The notes below the pieces were generated by a model. It searched no databases. It was not told the DNA's origin and was given only the letters and a program-made list of their open reading frames with translations. Made by a program: the position numbers and the translations under genes. A DNA stretch of 6,253 nucleotides, from assembly GCA_031285115.1 (NCBI GenBank), contig JAITWU010000007.1, positions 1 to 6,253 of the forward strand, in the 5' to 3' direction. The DNA is from Azonexus sp. (GTDB lineage: Bacteria > Pseudomonadota > Gammaproteobacteria > Burkholderiales > Rhodocyclaceae). Positions 1 through 5,706 of this stretch are shown here, in pieces (position 1 is the stretch's first letter; each line of letters begins with the position of its first letter).

Positions 1-80
1 TCTATAGCTTGTATTATTGCCATCAGTTCATCAAAACTTTCGATTTGAGGTCTGGGGAGTCCGATTAACTTGTTACCCAT
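1..80 (-). CDS. N-terminal fragment of a putative IS-encoded protein
   Basis: An ATG at 80-78 on the minus strand opens a frame of 26 codons with no stop before the window edge. It begins MGNKLIGLPRPQIESF and continues with an acidic, helix-prone stretch (DELMAIIQAI). The start codon lies inside the second 12-base repeat of the inferred IS end, and there is only a weak purine stretch (GAGCAGAC) upstream. The short start-to-terminus distance (39 bases) is typical of a transposase gene placed at an IS end. I do not recognise the family from this fragment. It could also be a chance open frame, since 26 codons is short. Confidence 0.4.
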   Translation of the reverse strand, partial: MGNKLIGLPRPQIESFDELMAIIQAI

Positions 81-105
81 GTCTGCTCACAGGTGTTACC
101 TATGT
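71..105. repeat. Pair of 12-base direct repeats at an IS end
   Basis: TGTTACCCATGT (71-82) and TGTTACCTATGT (94-105) match at 11 of 12 positions with a period of 23 bases. They lie within 50 bases of the inferred IS terminus at 119. Paired subterminal repeats of this kind usually serve as transposase binding sites, which is an inference here. Confidence 0.6.
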
Positions 106-154
106 GGCCAGTCTATACAGGGAGAGGGGAGTATCGGACGCTGCGACCATGTCG

Positions 155-182
155 ATTCATGCGATTGTCATTCATGCGATTG
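155..182. repeat. Short tandem repeat at the 3' side of yajQ
   Basis: The 13-mer ATTCATGCGATTG occurs at 155-167 and again at 170-182, identical in both, with a period of 15 bases. Its GCGATTG part can pair with CAATCGC at 190-196, which spans the yajQ stop codon. The second copy gives a 7-bp stem with a 7-base loop (176-196), and the first copy could form an alternative pairing. No T-tract follows on the minus strand, so this is not a recognisable intrinsic terminator. Confidence 0.6.
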
Positions 183-188
183 CCCTGA

Positions 189-683
189 TCAATCGCGGAA
201 ATTGCCGTATTTGATCGGAAAATCCGTAATCGACTTTTTGATGAGCGCGATGCACGCCTGCAAATCGTCGCGCTTGGCCCCCTGAACGCGCACGGCGTCG
301 CCCTGGATGGAAGCCTGCACCTTGAGTTTGGCGTCTTTGACCAACTTGACGATTTTCTTCGCCATCTCGCTTTCGATGCCGAGCTTGATCTTCAACTCCT
401 GCTTCACCTTGTTGCCGGAAATCTTCTGCACCGGCTGCAAATCGAGGCGCTTGGTGCTCTCGGCTTCCTTCTTTTCCATGGCCGGGAAAAGAATGTCCTT
501 GATCTGGTCGAGCTGAAAGTCGGAATCGCCCCACAGGGTGATGAGTTTATCTTTCTCGTTCAGCTCGACTTTGGCGCTGGTGCCCTTGAAGTCGTAGCGG
601 TTGTCGATCTGGCGGGCGGCAACGTCGATGGCGTTCTTCAAAGCCACCATGTCGGCTTCGGAGGTGAAATCAAAAGACGGCAT
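189..683 (-). CDS. yajQ: YajQ family cyclic-di-GMP/nucleotide-binding protein
   Basis: This is a 164-residue protein of the YajQ family, at the usual length of about 160. It begins MPSFDFTSEAD and contains the conserved NRYDFKG block (residues 28-34), a Lys/Glu-rich middle with the KQELKIKLGIE region (about 95-105), the KRDDLQ block (137-142) and the family's closing NFRD. YajQ proteins are small cytosolic proteins with two similar alpha/beta folds. A Xanthomonas member is reported to bind cyclic di-GMP, but the role in most bacteria is unsettled. The ATG at 683 is chosen because the protein starts there with the family N-terminus and a GGGGA motif sits 7-8 bases upstream, inside the last codons of the preceding gene. 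Only one base separates the two genes, so translation is probably coupled. It is the last gene of the arg operon, and no clear terminator is seen behind it. Confidence 0.95.
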   Translation of the reverse strand: MPSFDFTSEADMVALKNAIDVAARQIDNRYDFKGTSAKVELNEKDKLITLWGDSDFQLDQIKDILFPAMEKKEAESTKRLDLQPVQKISGNKVKQELKIKLGIESEMAKKIVKLVKDAKLKVQASIQGDAVRVQGAKRDDLQACIALIKKSITDFPIKYGNFRD

Positions 684-684
684 T

Positions 685-909
685 TCAGATTCCCCAGAAT
701 TTTTCGAGAATGCTTTTGGCGATAAAGCCGACCATGCCGAAAGCCAGCACGAAGAACAGCACAAAGGTGCCCGTCTTGCCAGCTTTCGATTTCCAGGCAA
801 TTTCGCCAATGATGAAGAGCATGAAAAGGATGAAGGCACCCACACCCCAGGTCGAGAAAAAATCGGAGATTTGTGCCTCGGTGAAGCCAAACAGGGTGCC
901 GTCTTCCAT
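685..909 (-). CDS. DUF2788 family small inner-membrane protein
   Basis: A 74-residue protein with an acidic N-terminus (MEDGTLFGFTEAQISDFF), a first hydrophobic segment at about 20-38, a basic glycine-containing turn (KSKAGKTG, 40-47) and a second hydrophobic segment at about 48-66. This two-helix hairpin with a SKAGK-type cytoplasmic loop matches what I know of the DUF2788 family of betaproteobacteria, whose function is unknown. The start at 909 has an AAGGGG ribosome binding site 6 bases upstream, overlapping the end of argG. Three bases separate the argG stop from this start, and one base separates its stop from yajQ. It is therefore co-transcribed with both, although nothing links it to arginine metabolism beyond position. 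Confidence 0.85.
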   Translation of the reverse strand: MEDGTLFGFTEAQISDFFSTWGVGAFILFMLFIIGEIAWKSKAGKTGTFVLFFVLAFGMVGFIAKSILEKFWGI

Positions 910-912
910 CGC

Positions 913-2148
913 TTACCCCTTCGCTTTGCGCGCCCGCAGATTGGCGGCGATCCGCATCCGCAGCGCATTGAGTTTGATAAAGCCGCCCGCATCCTTCTGG
1001 TCGTAAGCCCCGGCGTCGTCCTCGAAGGTGGCGATGGTCGGGTCAAACAGGGAGTCCGTTTTGGAATCGCGCCCGGCGATGATGACATTGCCCTTGTAGA
1101 GCTTGACGCGCACCGTGCCGTTCACATTCTGCTGCGTGTGGTCGATCAGCGTTTGCAGCGCGACCCGCTCGGGACTCCACCAGTAGCCGTTGTACACGAG
1201 GCTGGCATAGCGCGGCATGAGGTCGTCCTTCAAGTGGGCGACTTCGCGGTCGAGGGTGACCGATTCGATAGCGCGGTGGGCGCGCAGCATGATCGTGCCG
1301 CCGGGCGTTTCGTAACAGCCGCGCGATTTCATGCCGACATAACGGTTTTCGACCAGATCGAGGCGGCCAATGCCGTGCTTGCCGCCGAGTTCGTTGAGTT
1401 TGGCAAGCGTTTGGGCGGGCGTCAGGCGCTGGCCGTTGATGGCGACGATGTCGCCTTTTTCATAATCGAGGTCGATGTATTCCGCCGCGTCCGGCGCGGC
1501 TTCGGGCGAGACGGTCCACCGCCACATGGATTCTTCGGCCTCCGCCGCCGGGTCTTCGAGGTGGCGGCCTTCGTAGGAAATGTGCAGCAGGTTGGCGTCC
1601 ATCGAATAGGGCGAGCCGCCCTGCTTGTGCTTCATCTCGACCGGAATGCCGTGCAGCTCGGCGTAAGCGAGCAGTTTTTCGCGCGACAGGAGATCCCACT
1701 CGCGCCACGGCGCAATGATTTTGACGCCCGGCTTCAAGGCGTAAGCGCCCAGTTCAAAACGCACCTGATCGTTGCCCTTCCCGGTGGCGCCGTGCGAAAT
1801 GGCGTCGGCCCCGGTCTGGTTGGTGATGTCGATGAGGCGCTTGGCGATCAGGGGGCGGGCAATCGAGGTGCCGAGCAGGTATTCGCCTTCATAAACCGCA
1901 TTGCAGCGGAACATCGGGAAAACGAAATCGCGGACAAATTCTTCGCGCAAGTCGTCGATGAAGATGTTTTCCGGCTTGATGCCGAATTTAAGCGCCTTGG
2001 CCCGCGCCGGTTCAAGTTCTTCACCCTGCCCGAGATCGGCGGTGAAAGTCACGATTTCGCAGTGATAGACATCCTGCAACCACTTGAGAATCACCGAAGT
2101 ATCAAGACCGCCGGAATAGGCCAGGACGACTTTTTTCACATCACTCAT
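913..2148 (-). CDS. argG: Argininosuccinate synthase
   Basis: A 411-residue enzyme, within the normal range of about 400-410 for the type I family. It joins citrulline and aspartate with ATP to give argininosuccinate, the penultimate step of arginine synthesis in the cytosol. The N-terminal PP-loop SGGLDTS (residues 12-18) binds ATP pyrophosphate. Also present are [13 protein letters not shown] (87-99), the [14 protein letters not shown] region (119-132) and the [16 protein letters not shown] region (179-194), all hallmarks of the family. The ATG at 2148 is preceded by AGAGGA at a suitable distance (2155-2160). A 146-base gap with a repeat element separates it from argF. The next gene starts three bases after its stop. 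No key residue appears altered. Confidence 0.98.
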   Translation of the reverse strand: MSDVKKVVLAYSGGLDTSVILKWLQDVYHCEIVTFTADLGQGEELEPARAKALKFGIKPENIFIDDLREEFVRDFVFPMFRCNAVYEGEYLLGTSIARPLIAKRLIDITNQTGADAISHGATGKGNDQVRFELGAYALKPGVKIIAPWREWDLLSREKLLAYAELHGIPVEMKHKQGGSPYSMDANLLHISYEGRHLEDPAAEAEESMWRWTVSPEAAPDAAEYIDLDYEKGDIVAINGQRLTPAQTLAKLNELGGKHGIGRLDLVENRYVGMKSRGCYETPGGTIMLRAHRAIESVTLDREVAHLKDDLMPRYASLVYNGYWWSPERVALQTLIDHTQQNVNGTVRVKLYKGNVIIAGRDSKTDSLFDPTIATFEDDAGAYDQKDAGGFIKLNALRMRIAANLRARKAKG

Positions 2149-2186
2149 TTCTTTTCCTCTAACAGTTTCAAATTGCTCAAGACACT

Positions 2187-2288
2187 CCCCTCGCCCTTGA
2201 TGGGAGAGGGGCCGGGGGAGAGGGTGAAAGCGCGCCGAAAGCGCCAGCCCCCTCTCCCCAACCCCTCAACCACGAGGGGAGAGGGGCT
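2187..2288. repeat. G/C-rich intergenic double-hairpin repeat (REP/BIME-like)
   Basis: Two stem-loops fill most of the argF-argG gap. The first pairs CCCCTCGCCC (2187-2196) with GGGAGAGGGG (2202-2211), with one mismatch and a 5-base loop. The second pairs CCCCTCTCCCC (2249-2259) with GGGGAGAGGGG (2276-2286), a perfect 11-bp stem with a 16-base loop. A third arm, GGGGGAGAGGG (2214-2224), can compete for pairing with 2249-2259. Related arms occur at 6106-6129 and at 120-129, so this is a dispersed element, of the composite palindrome type common between genes in proteobacteria. No T-tract follows on the minus strand, so pausing, mRNA stabilisation or processing is more likely than full termination. 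Confidence 0.8.
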
Positions 2289-2294
2289 ATTCAT

Positions 2295-3212
2295 TTATTT
2301 AACACACCCCAGCACCAGATACTCCAGCAGCGCCTTTTGCGCGTGCAGGCGGTTTTCGGCTTCGTCCCAGACGACCGATTGCGGGCCGTCGATCACTTCC
2401 GCCGTGACTTCCTCGCCACGGTGTGCGGGCAGGCAGTGCATGAACAGCGCCTCCCGATTGGCGACGGCCATCATTTCGGCGTCGACGCACCAGTCGGCAA
2501 AGGCTTTCATGCGCGCTTCGTTTTCGGCTTCAAAACCCATCGACGTCCACACGTCGGTATTGACGAGATCGACGCCGCGACAGGCTTCCATCGGATCGGC
2601 AAAAATCCGGCAGCGGGCCGGGTCGATTTCCCCAACCAGATCGGGATTCAAGCCATACCCCGGCGGCGTCGACACATGTACTTTGAAATCAAGGACTTCG
2701 GCAGCCTGCAACCAGGTGTTGCACATATTGTTGGCGTCCCCCACCCAAGCCACGGTTTTGCCCTGAATATCGCCGCGATGCTCAATGTAGGTGTAAATGT
2801 CGGCAAGAATCTGGCAGGGGTGGTACTCGTTGGTCAGACCGTTGATGACCGGCACGCGCGAATTGGCGGCGAAACGCTCGATGATGTCCTGCTCGAAGGT
2901 GCGGATCATCACAATATCGCTCATGCGCGAAATGACCTGCGCCGCATCCTCGACCGGCTCGCCGCGCCCGAGTTGCGAATCGCGGGTGTTCAAATAAATC
3001 GCCGCGCCGCCCAGTTGCTGCATCCCGGCCTCGAACGACAGCCGCGTGCGGGTACTGGCTTTCTCAAAAATCATCACCAGCGTCCGGTCGCTGAGCGGCC
3101 AGTATTTCTGGTAAGACTTGAACTGCTCCTTGATCCAGCGCGTGCGCTCGAAGACGTAATCGAACTCCTCGCGCGAGAAATCCTTGAATTGCAGGAAATG
3201 TCTGATCGCCAT
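2295..3212 (-). CDS. argF: Ornithine carbamoyltransferase
   Basis: A 305-residue enzyme, the standard length for the anabolic family. It makes citrulline from ornithine and carbamoyl phosphate. Visible motifs in order are the carbamoyl-phosphate loop STRTR (53-57), HPCQ (131-134), the ornithine-binding DVWTSMG (220-226) and the HCLPAHRG segment with the catalytic cysteine (259-266). The DxxxSMG motif identifies an OTCase rather than an aspartate carbamoyltransferase. The start at 3212 lies 3 bases after the argD stop with only a weak GGCGG-like purine stretch upstream, which suggests translational coupling to argD. Its product feeds ArgG, encoded next in the same operon. The stop is followed by the intergenic repeat. 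Confidence 0.98.
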   Translation of the reverse strand: MAIRHFLQFKDFSREEFDYVFERTRWIKEQFKSYQKYWPLSDRTLVMIFEKASTRTRLSFEAGMQQLGGAAIYLNTRDSQLGRGEPVEDAAQVISRMSDIVMIRTFEQDIIERFAANSRVPVINGLTNEYHPCQILADIYTYIEHRGDIQGKTVAWVGDANNMCNTWLQAAEVLDFKVHVSTPPGYGLNPDLVGEIDPARCRIFADPMEACRGVDLVNTDVWTSMGFEAENEARMKAFADWCVDAEMMAVANREALFMHCLPAHRGEEVTAEVIDGPQSVVWDEAENRLHAQKALLEYLVLGCVK

Positions 3213-3215
3213 GAT

Positions 3216-4388
3216 TCAGGCCGCCAAAAATTCCCGGATCAGCGGCGTTACCCGCGCCACCAGTTCGCGCGCCTCGGCGTCGGCGAAAATGAGCGGCGGC
3301 AGCAAGCGGATCACGCGCTCCGCCGTGACATTGATCAACAACCCCGCCGCCAGCGCCTGGCCGACCAGTTCGCCGCAAGGCCGGTCGAGTTCGATGCCGA
3401 TCATCAAACCGCTGCCGCGAATCTCGACCACGCCCTTGACGCCCGCCAGCGCCTCGCCAAACAACTGGCGGATCAAAGCGCCCGTGCGGGCGGCGTTGGC
3501 GAGCAGCCCGTCTTCTTCGATGACCGCGATAGTCGTCAGCGCCGCCGCGCAGGCCAGCGGATTGCCGCCAAAGGTCGAACCATGATTACCCGGCCCGAAC
3601 AACGCAGCCGCCTTGCCACCCGCGAGGCAAGCGCCAATCGGCACGCCAGCAGCCAGCCCCTTGGCCAGCGTCGCAATATCCGGCTGGACGCCAACCTGCT
3701 GATAACCGAACCACTTGCCGGTGCGGCCCATGCCGCATTGCACCTCGTCGCAGATCATCAGCCAGCCCTTGCTGTCGCACAACTGGCGCACGCCCTGGTA
3801 ATAGGCTGGATCGACCAGATGAATGCCGCCTTCGCCCTGAAGCACCTCGAACATCACGGCGACGACATTCTTGTTATGTTCGGCGATGGCGCGGATAGCT
3901 TCCAGATCGCCATACGGCACCCGGACAAAGCCCGCCACCAGCGGCTCGAAACCGGCCTGGGTCTTGCGGTTGCCGGTAGCCGAGAGCGTCGCCAGCGTGC
4001 GCCCGTGAAACGCCTTTTCCATGACGATGATGGTCGGCAGATCAATCCCCTGCTTATGCCCGTAAAAGCGCGCCAGCTTGATCGCCGCCTCATTGGCCTC
4101 GGCACCGGAATTGCCGAAAAACGCTTCCCGCATTCCGGAAAGATCACACAGCTTGTCGGCCAGTTGCTCCTGTTCTCCGATGCGATAGAGATTGGACGTA
4201 TGCAGCAGCCGCCCGGCCTGTTCGGCAATCGCCGCCACCAGCCGGGGATGCGCGTGGCCGAGCGTGGACACGGCGATACCGGCGAGCGCGTCGAGATATT
4301 CCCGCCCTTCGCCATCAAAAACCCGGCAGCCCCGCCCGTGCGTAAACGTCACCGGCAAGCGGGCGTAGGTATTCATCAGATGCGACAT
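3216..4388 (-). CDS. argD: Acetylornithine aminotransferase (class III PLP enzyme)
   Basis: A 390-residue class III aminotransferase, the usual ArgD length. It transfers an amino group from glutamate to N-acetylglutamate semialdehyde. Visible are LDALAGIAVSTLGHAHP (32-48), the phosphate-binding NSGAEANE block (93-100), a KAFHGRT segment (125-131), QGEGG (184-188), the PLP-contacting DEVQCGMGRTG (214-224), the Schiff-base lysine K243 in LAKGLAAG, and STFGGNPLA (271-279). Position beside argF and argG supports ArgD over related ornithine or succinyl-diaminopimelate aminotransferases, although a dual role is possible. The ATG at 4388 is preferred because a GGGG (4400-4397) lies 8 bases upstream. 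An in-frame ATG at 4376 lacks such a site, and the longer frame from 4409 would start inside the terminator T-tract. Its start overlaps a short upstream frame (TGATG). Confidence 0.95.
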   Translation of the reverse strand: MSHLMNTYARLPVTFTHGRGCRVFDGEGREYLDALAGIAVSTLGHAHPRLVAAIAEQAGRLLHTSNLYRIGEQEQLADKLCDLSGMREAFFGNSGAEANEAAIKLARFYGHKQGIDLPTIIVMEKAFHGRTLATLSATGNRKTQAGFEPLVAGFVRVPYGDLEAIRAIAEHNKNVVAVMFEVLQGEGGIHLVDPAYYQGVRQLCDSKGWLMICDEVQCGMGRTGKWFGYQQVGVQPDIATLAKGLAAGVPIGACLAGGKAAALFGPGNHGSTFGGNPLACAAALTTIAVIEEDGLLANAARTGALIRQLFGEALAGVKGVVEIRGSGLMIGIELDRPCGELVGQALAAGLLINVTAERVIRLLPPLIFADAEARELVARVTPLIREFLAA

Positions 4389-4471
4389 CAAGACAACCCC
4401 ATAAAACAAAAACGGCGGCCATTGCCGCCGAAAATTGATTGACTTCGTGAACCACTCAAACAGACAAACAT
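4388..4471 (-). CDS. Possible leader peptide ORF upstream of argD
   Basis: An ATG at 4471 on the minus strand opens a 27-codon frame ending in TGA at 4390-4388, overlapping the argD ATG by one base (TGATG). It encodes arginine at codons 9, 19 and 20. The pair at 19-20 (CGC CGT) lies in the 3' arm of the terminator-like hairpin at 4413-4430. The geometry suggests that a ribosome on this frame would block hairpin formation and could pass on to argD. Against it, the ribosome binding site is weak (GGACA close to the ATG), the same frame stays open further upstream as an antisense shadow of parA, and Arg codons are expected by chance in a CGCC-rich stem. This is inference only. Confidence 0.3.
   Translation of the reverse strand: MFVCLSGSRSQSIFGGNGRRFCFMGLS
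4403..4430 (-). terminator. Intrinsic-terminator-like hairpin in the arg operon leader
   Basis: On the minus strand a perfect 7-bp stem, CGGCGGC with GCCGCCG (4430-4424 with 4419-4413) and loop AATG, is followed directly by TTTTTGTTTT (4412-4403). This is a textbook Rho-independent shape. It lies 15 bases before argD and next to its GGGG ribosome binding site. No minus-strand gene is seen upstream in the window, since parA runs the other way. It therefore either attenuates the arg operon or is left over from a gene that once lay upstream. On the plus strand the stem is followed by AAAATTG, so it would not terminate parA-direction transcripts. Confidence 0.75.
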
Positions 4472-4500
4472 TGTCCGAAAGAGTTGCAGAAAACAGGATG

Positions 4501-4528
4501 TTAAGTCAAAAATAGGGCCTTGTATAGA
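4501..4528 (+). promoter_or_regulatory. Tentative parA promoter
   Basis: TATAGA at 4523-4528 is a fair -10 match. TTAAGT at 4501-4506, 16 bases upstream, is a poor -35. The predicted transcription start would fall only about 5-7 bases before the parA ATG at 4541, giving a nearly leaderless mRNA. That fits the lack of a Shine-Dalgarno sequence there. This is weak evidence read by eye. Confidence 0.25.
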
Positions 4529-4540
4529 ACAGCTAAAACC

Positions 4541-5311
4541 ATGCGCATCGCCATTTTCAATCAAAAGGGAGGCGTCGGAAAAACGACGACCGTGCTCAAT
4601 CTCGGTGCCGCTCTCCACCGCGCCGGACAACGCTCGTTGCTCCTCGATCTCGATCCGCAGGGGCATCTTTCCAGCATCCACGGGCAAGCGCCGAGCGAAG
4701 CCAGCCGCAGCCTGTTTGCTTTCTATCAGGACAACACCAGCCTCGACGAACTGGTCATTGATTGGCCGCACATCGGCCAATTGATCCCGGCGCACCAGCA
4801 ACTCATCAAAGTCGACTCGATTTTCGGCAAGGGGCCTGCCGTTCTCAACAAACTGCGCCTTGGCCTCGACGCGATGGCCGACTGCCCGCCCGAGCGCCCC
4901 TGTCTCATCGACTGCTGCCCCTACATCGGCGTCCTCGCCCTCAACGCCATTTTCGCCTGCGACAGCCTGATCATCCCGATTTCGACCGACTATCTCTCAC
5001 TTCAGGCCGCCGAACAGATCACCCGCACCCTGCAAGTGCTGGAGCCGGTCATCAAACGCCGCGTCGAGCGCCGCTATCTACTCACCCGCTTCGACCGCCG
5101 CCGCAAAATGAGTGAGGACATCCGCCAGAAACTGCGCGAACGCTATGGCGACGAAGTACTCGACACGGTAATTTCCGAAAACGTCACTGTCGCCGAAAGC
5201 CCCTCGCTCAACCAGGACGTTTTCCGCCACAACGCCGCCAGCCCGGGCGCCCGCGACTACCAGAGCCTGCTCGCCGAACTGGTCGCCCGCAGCAACCTCA
5301 CGGCGCCGTAA
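4541..5311 (+). CDS. ParA/Soj-family partitioning ATPase (orphan)
   Basis: A 256-residue ParA/MinD-superfamily P-loop ATPase. The deviant Walker A KGGVGKTT (9-16) includes the signature lysine K9 and catalytic K14. Walker A' is LDLDPQGH (35-42), and the Walker B-like strand is CLIDCCPYIG (121-130), where DCCP replaces the more usual D(T/C)PP. STDYLSLQA (148-156) and LLTRFDRR (180-187) match conserved ParA regions. There is no N-terminal helix-turn-helix, so it resembles short chromosomal Soj-type proteins that use ATP to form DNA-bound dimers. No ParB-like gene is in the window, so the cargo and partner are unknown. The ATG at 4541 is chosen because the family N-terminus MRIAIFNQKGG starts there. 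An in-frame TTG at 4520 would add seven unconserved residues. It is divergent from the arg operon and overlaps the next, convergent gene by 14 bases. Confidence 0.93.
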   Translation: MRIAIFNQKGGVGKTTTVLNLGAALHRAGQRSLLLDLDPQGHLSSIHGQAPSEASRSLFAFYQDNTSLDELVIDWPHIGQLIPAHQQLIKVDSIFGKGPAVLNKLRLGLDAMADCPPERPCLIDCCPYIGVLALNAIFACDSLIIPISTDYLSLQAAEQITRTLQVLEPVIKRRVERRYLLTRFDRRRKMSEDIRQKLRERYGDEVLDTVISENVTVAESPSLNQDVFRHNAASPGARDYQSLLAELVARSNLTAP

Positions 5312-5516
5312 TCAGGTCGACGACATCCTCGTAATTGAGGTGCCCGTTCCGCCCGAGCGGCGACGAGGGCAATACCCGGCATTGCAGCACTTCGCAATCC
5401 CGATACATGCGGCACAACTTCTCCTTTGCCTCTGTCTCGTCGCGGCCAAAAAGGGAGAGATTCTCAACCAGAACGCCACTGCGCGTGCGGATGCGAAATT
5501 GATATTTCTCGGCCAT
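5298..5516 (-). CDS. Small conserved-looking protein of unknown function (72 residues)
   Basis: I do not recognise this family. The frame encodes 72 residues starting MAEKYQFRIRTRSG. The first 24 residues look like one or two beta strands, followed by a charged helix (DETEAKEKLCRMYRDC, 26-41) with cysteines at 35, 41 and 46, and a tail ending NYEDVVDLITAP. There is no signal peptide or membrane segment. The ATG at 5516 is preferred over one 81 bases upstream because GAGGA sits 6 bases before it. A plausible sigma-70 promoter lies at 5559-5587. The 3' end overlaps the end of parA tail to tail by 14 bases. A good ribosome binding site and promoter support a real gene, but its function is unknown. 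Confidence 0.65.
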   Translation of the reverse strand: MAEKYQFRIRTRSGVLVENLSLFGRDETEAKEKLCRMYRDCEVLQCRVLPSSPLGRNGHLNYEDVVDLITAP

Positions 5517-5558
5517 GAAATTCCTCGCAAAACACCGATAGATCATTAGATTAGGCGA

Positions 5559-5587
5559 AGTATATGCAGTAAATTCTACAAAAACAA
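5559..5587 (-). promoter_or_regulatory. Putative sigma-70 promoter of the 72-residue gene
   Basis: On the minus strand TTGTTT (5587-5582) and TATACT (5564-5559) are separated by 17 bases. The -10 matches the consensus at 5 of 6 positions and the -35 at 3 of 6. They lie in an AT-rich stretch about 40 bases before the ATG at 5516. The rest of this 190-base divergent gap (5517-5706) shows only a small GGCCA/TGGCC hairpin (5635-5650) and an AT-rich block before the DUF3579 gene. Confidence 0.4.
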
Positions 5588-5706
5588 TCCAGCCCATTCA
5601 TATCAAAGGAATTTTTGGGCTTGGACAGCCAATCGGCCACCTTCCTGGCCCTTCTGTTAAAATAAGAAAAGTAACAATTGCACAGCCCCACTTGCAGAGA
5701 AAAATA

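Larger units (their letters stand above)
1..119 (-). mobile_element. Terminus of an insertion sequence running off the left edge (family unassigned)
   Basis: Read on the minus strand, the stretch starting at 119 opens with TGTATAGACTGG, a 5'-TG start typical of many IS ends. It then carries two near-identical 12-base repeats 23 bases apart and a reading frame that starts inside the second repeat and stays open to the window edge. Repeated subterminal sites followed closely by a transposase-like start resemble the ends of IS21 or IS481 type elements, but I cannot assign the family from one end. The proposed boundary at 119/120 is inferred from the terminal TG and from the change to the repeat-like GGGAGAGGGG at 120. 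No target duplication can be checked because the other end is outside. Confidence 0.5.

Noticed and set aside
155..182. Start of a CRISPR-like or iteron array
   Set aside because: There are only two 13-base units with a 2-base gap, no spacers and no further copies.
176..196. Terminator for yajQ
   Set aside because: The stem is only 7 bp, overlaps the stop codon and has no T-tract on the minus strand.
684..1088. N-terminal extension of YajQ to 299 residues
   Set aside because: The extra part overlaps argG and the DUF2788 gene in another frame. The family N-terminus and a ribosome binding site mark the start at 683.
601..2766. A 721-codon plus-strand open frame across argG and part of argF
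   Set aside because: It is an antisense shadow: argG, the DUF2788 gene and argF on the minus strand carry full family motifs, and this frame's translation shows none.
2337..4442. A 701-codon plus-strand open frame across argF and argD
   Set aside because: It is an antisense shadow of two motif-complete enzymes. The Arg/His/Ala-rich translation is typical of the opposite strand of GC-rich genes.
4472..4801. Longer minus-strand frame continuing upstream of the possible leader peptide
   Set aside because: This part is antisense to the conserved ParA domain and has no ribosome binding site or recognisable motifs. Only the 3' piece within the argD leader is considered.
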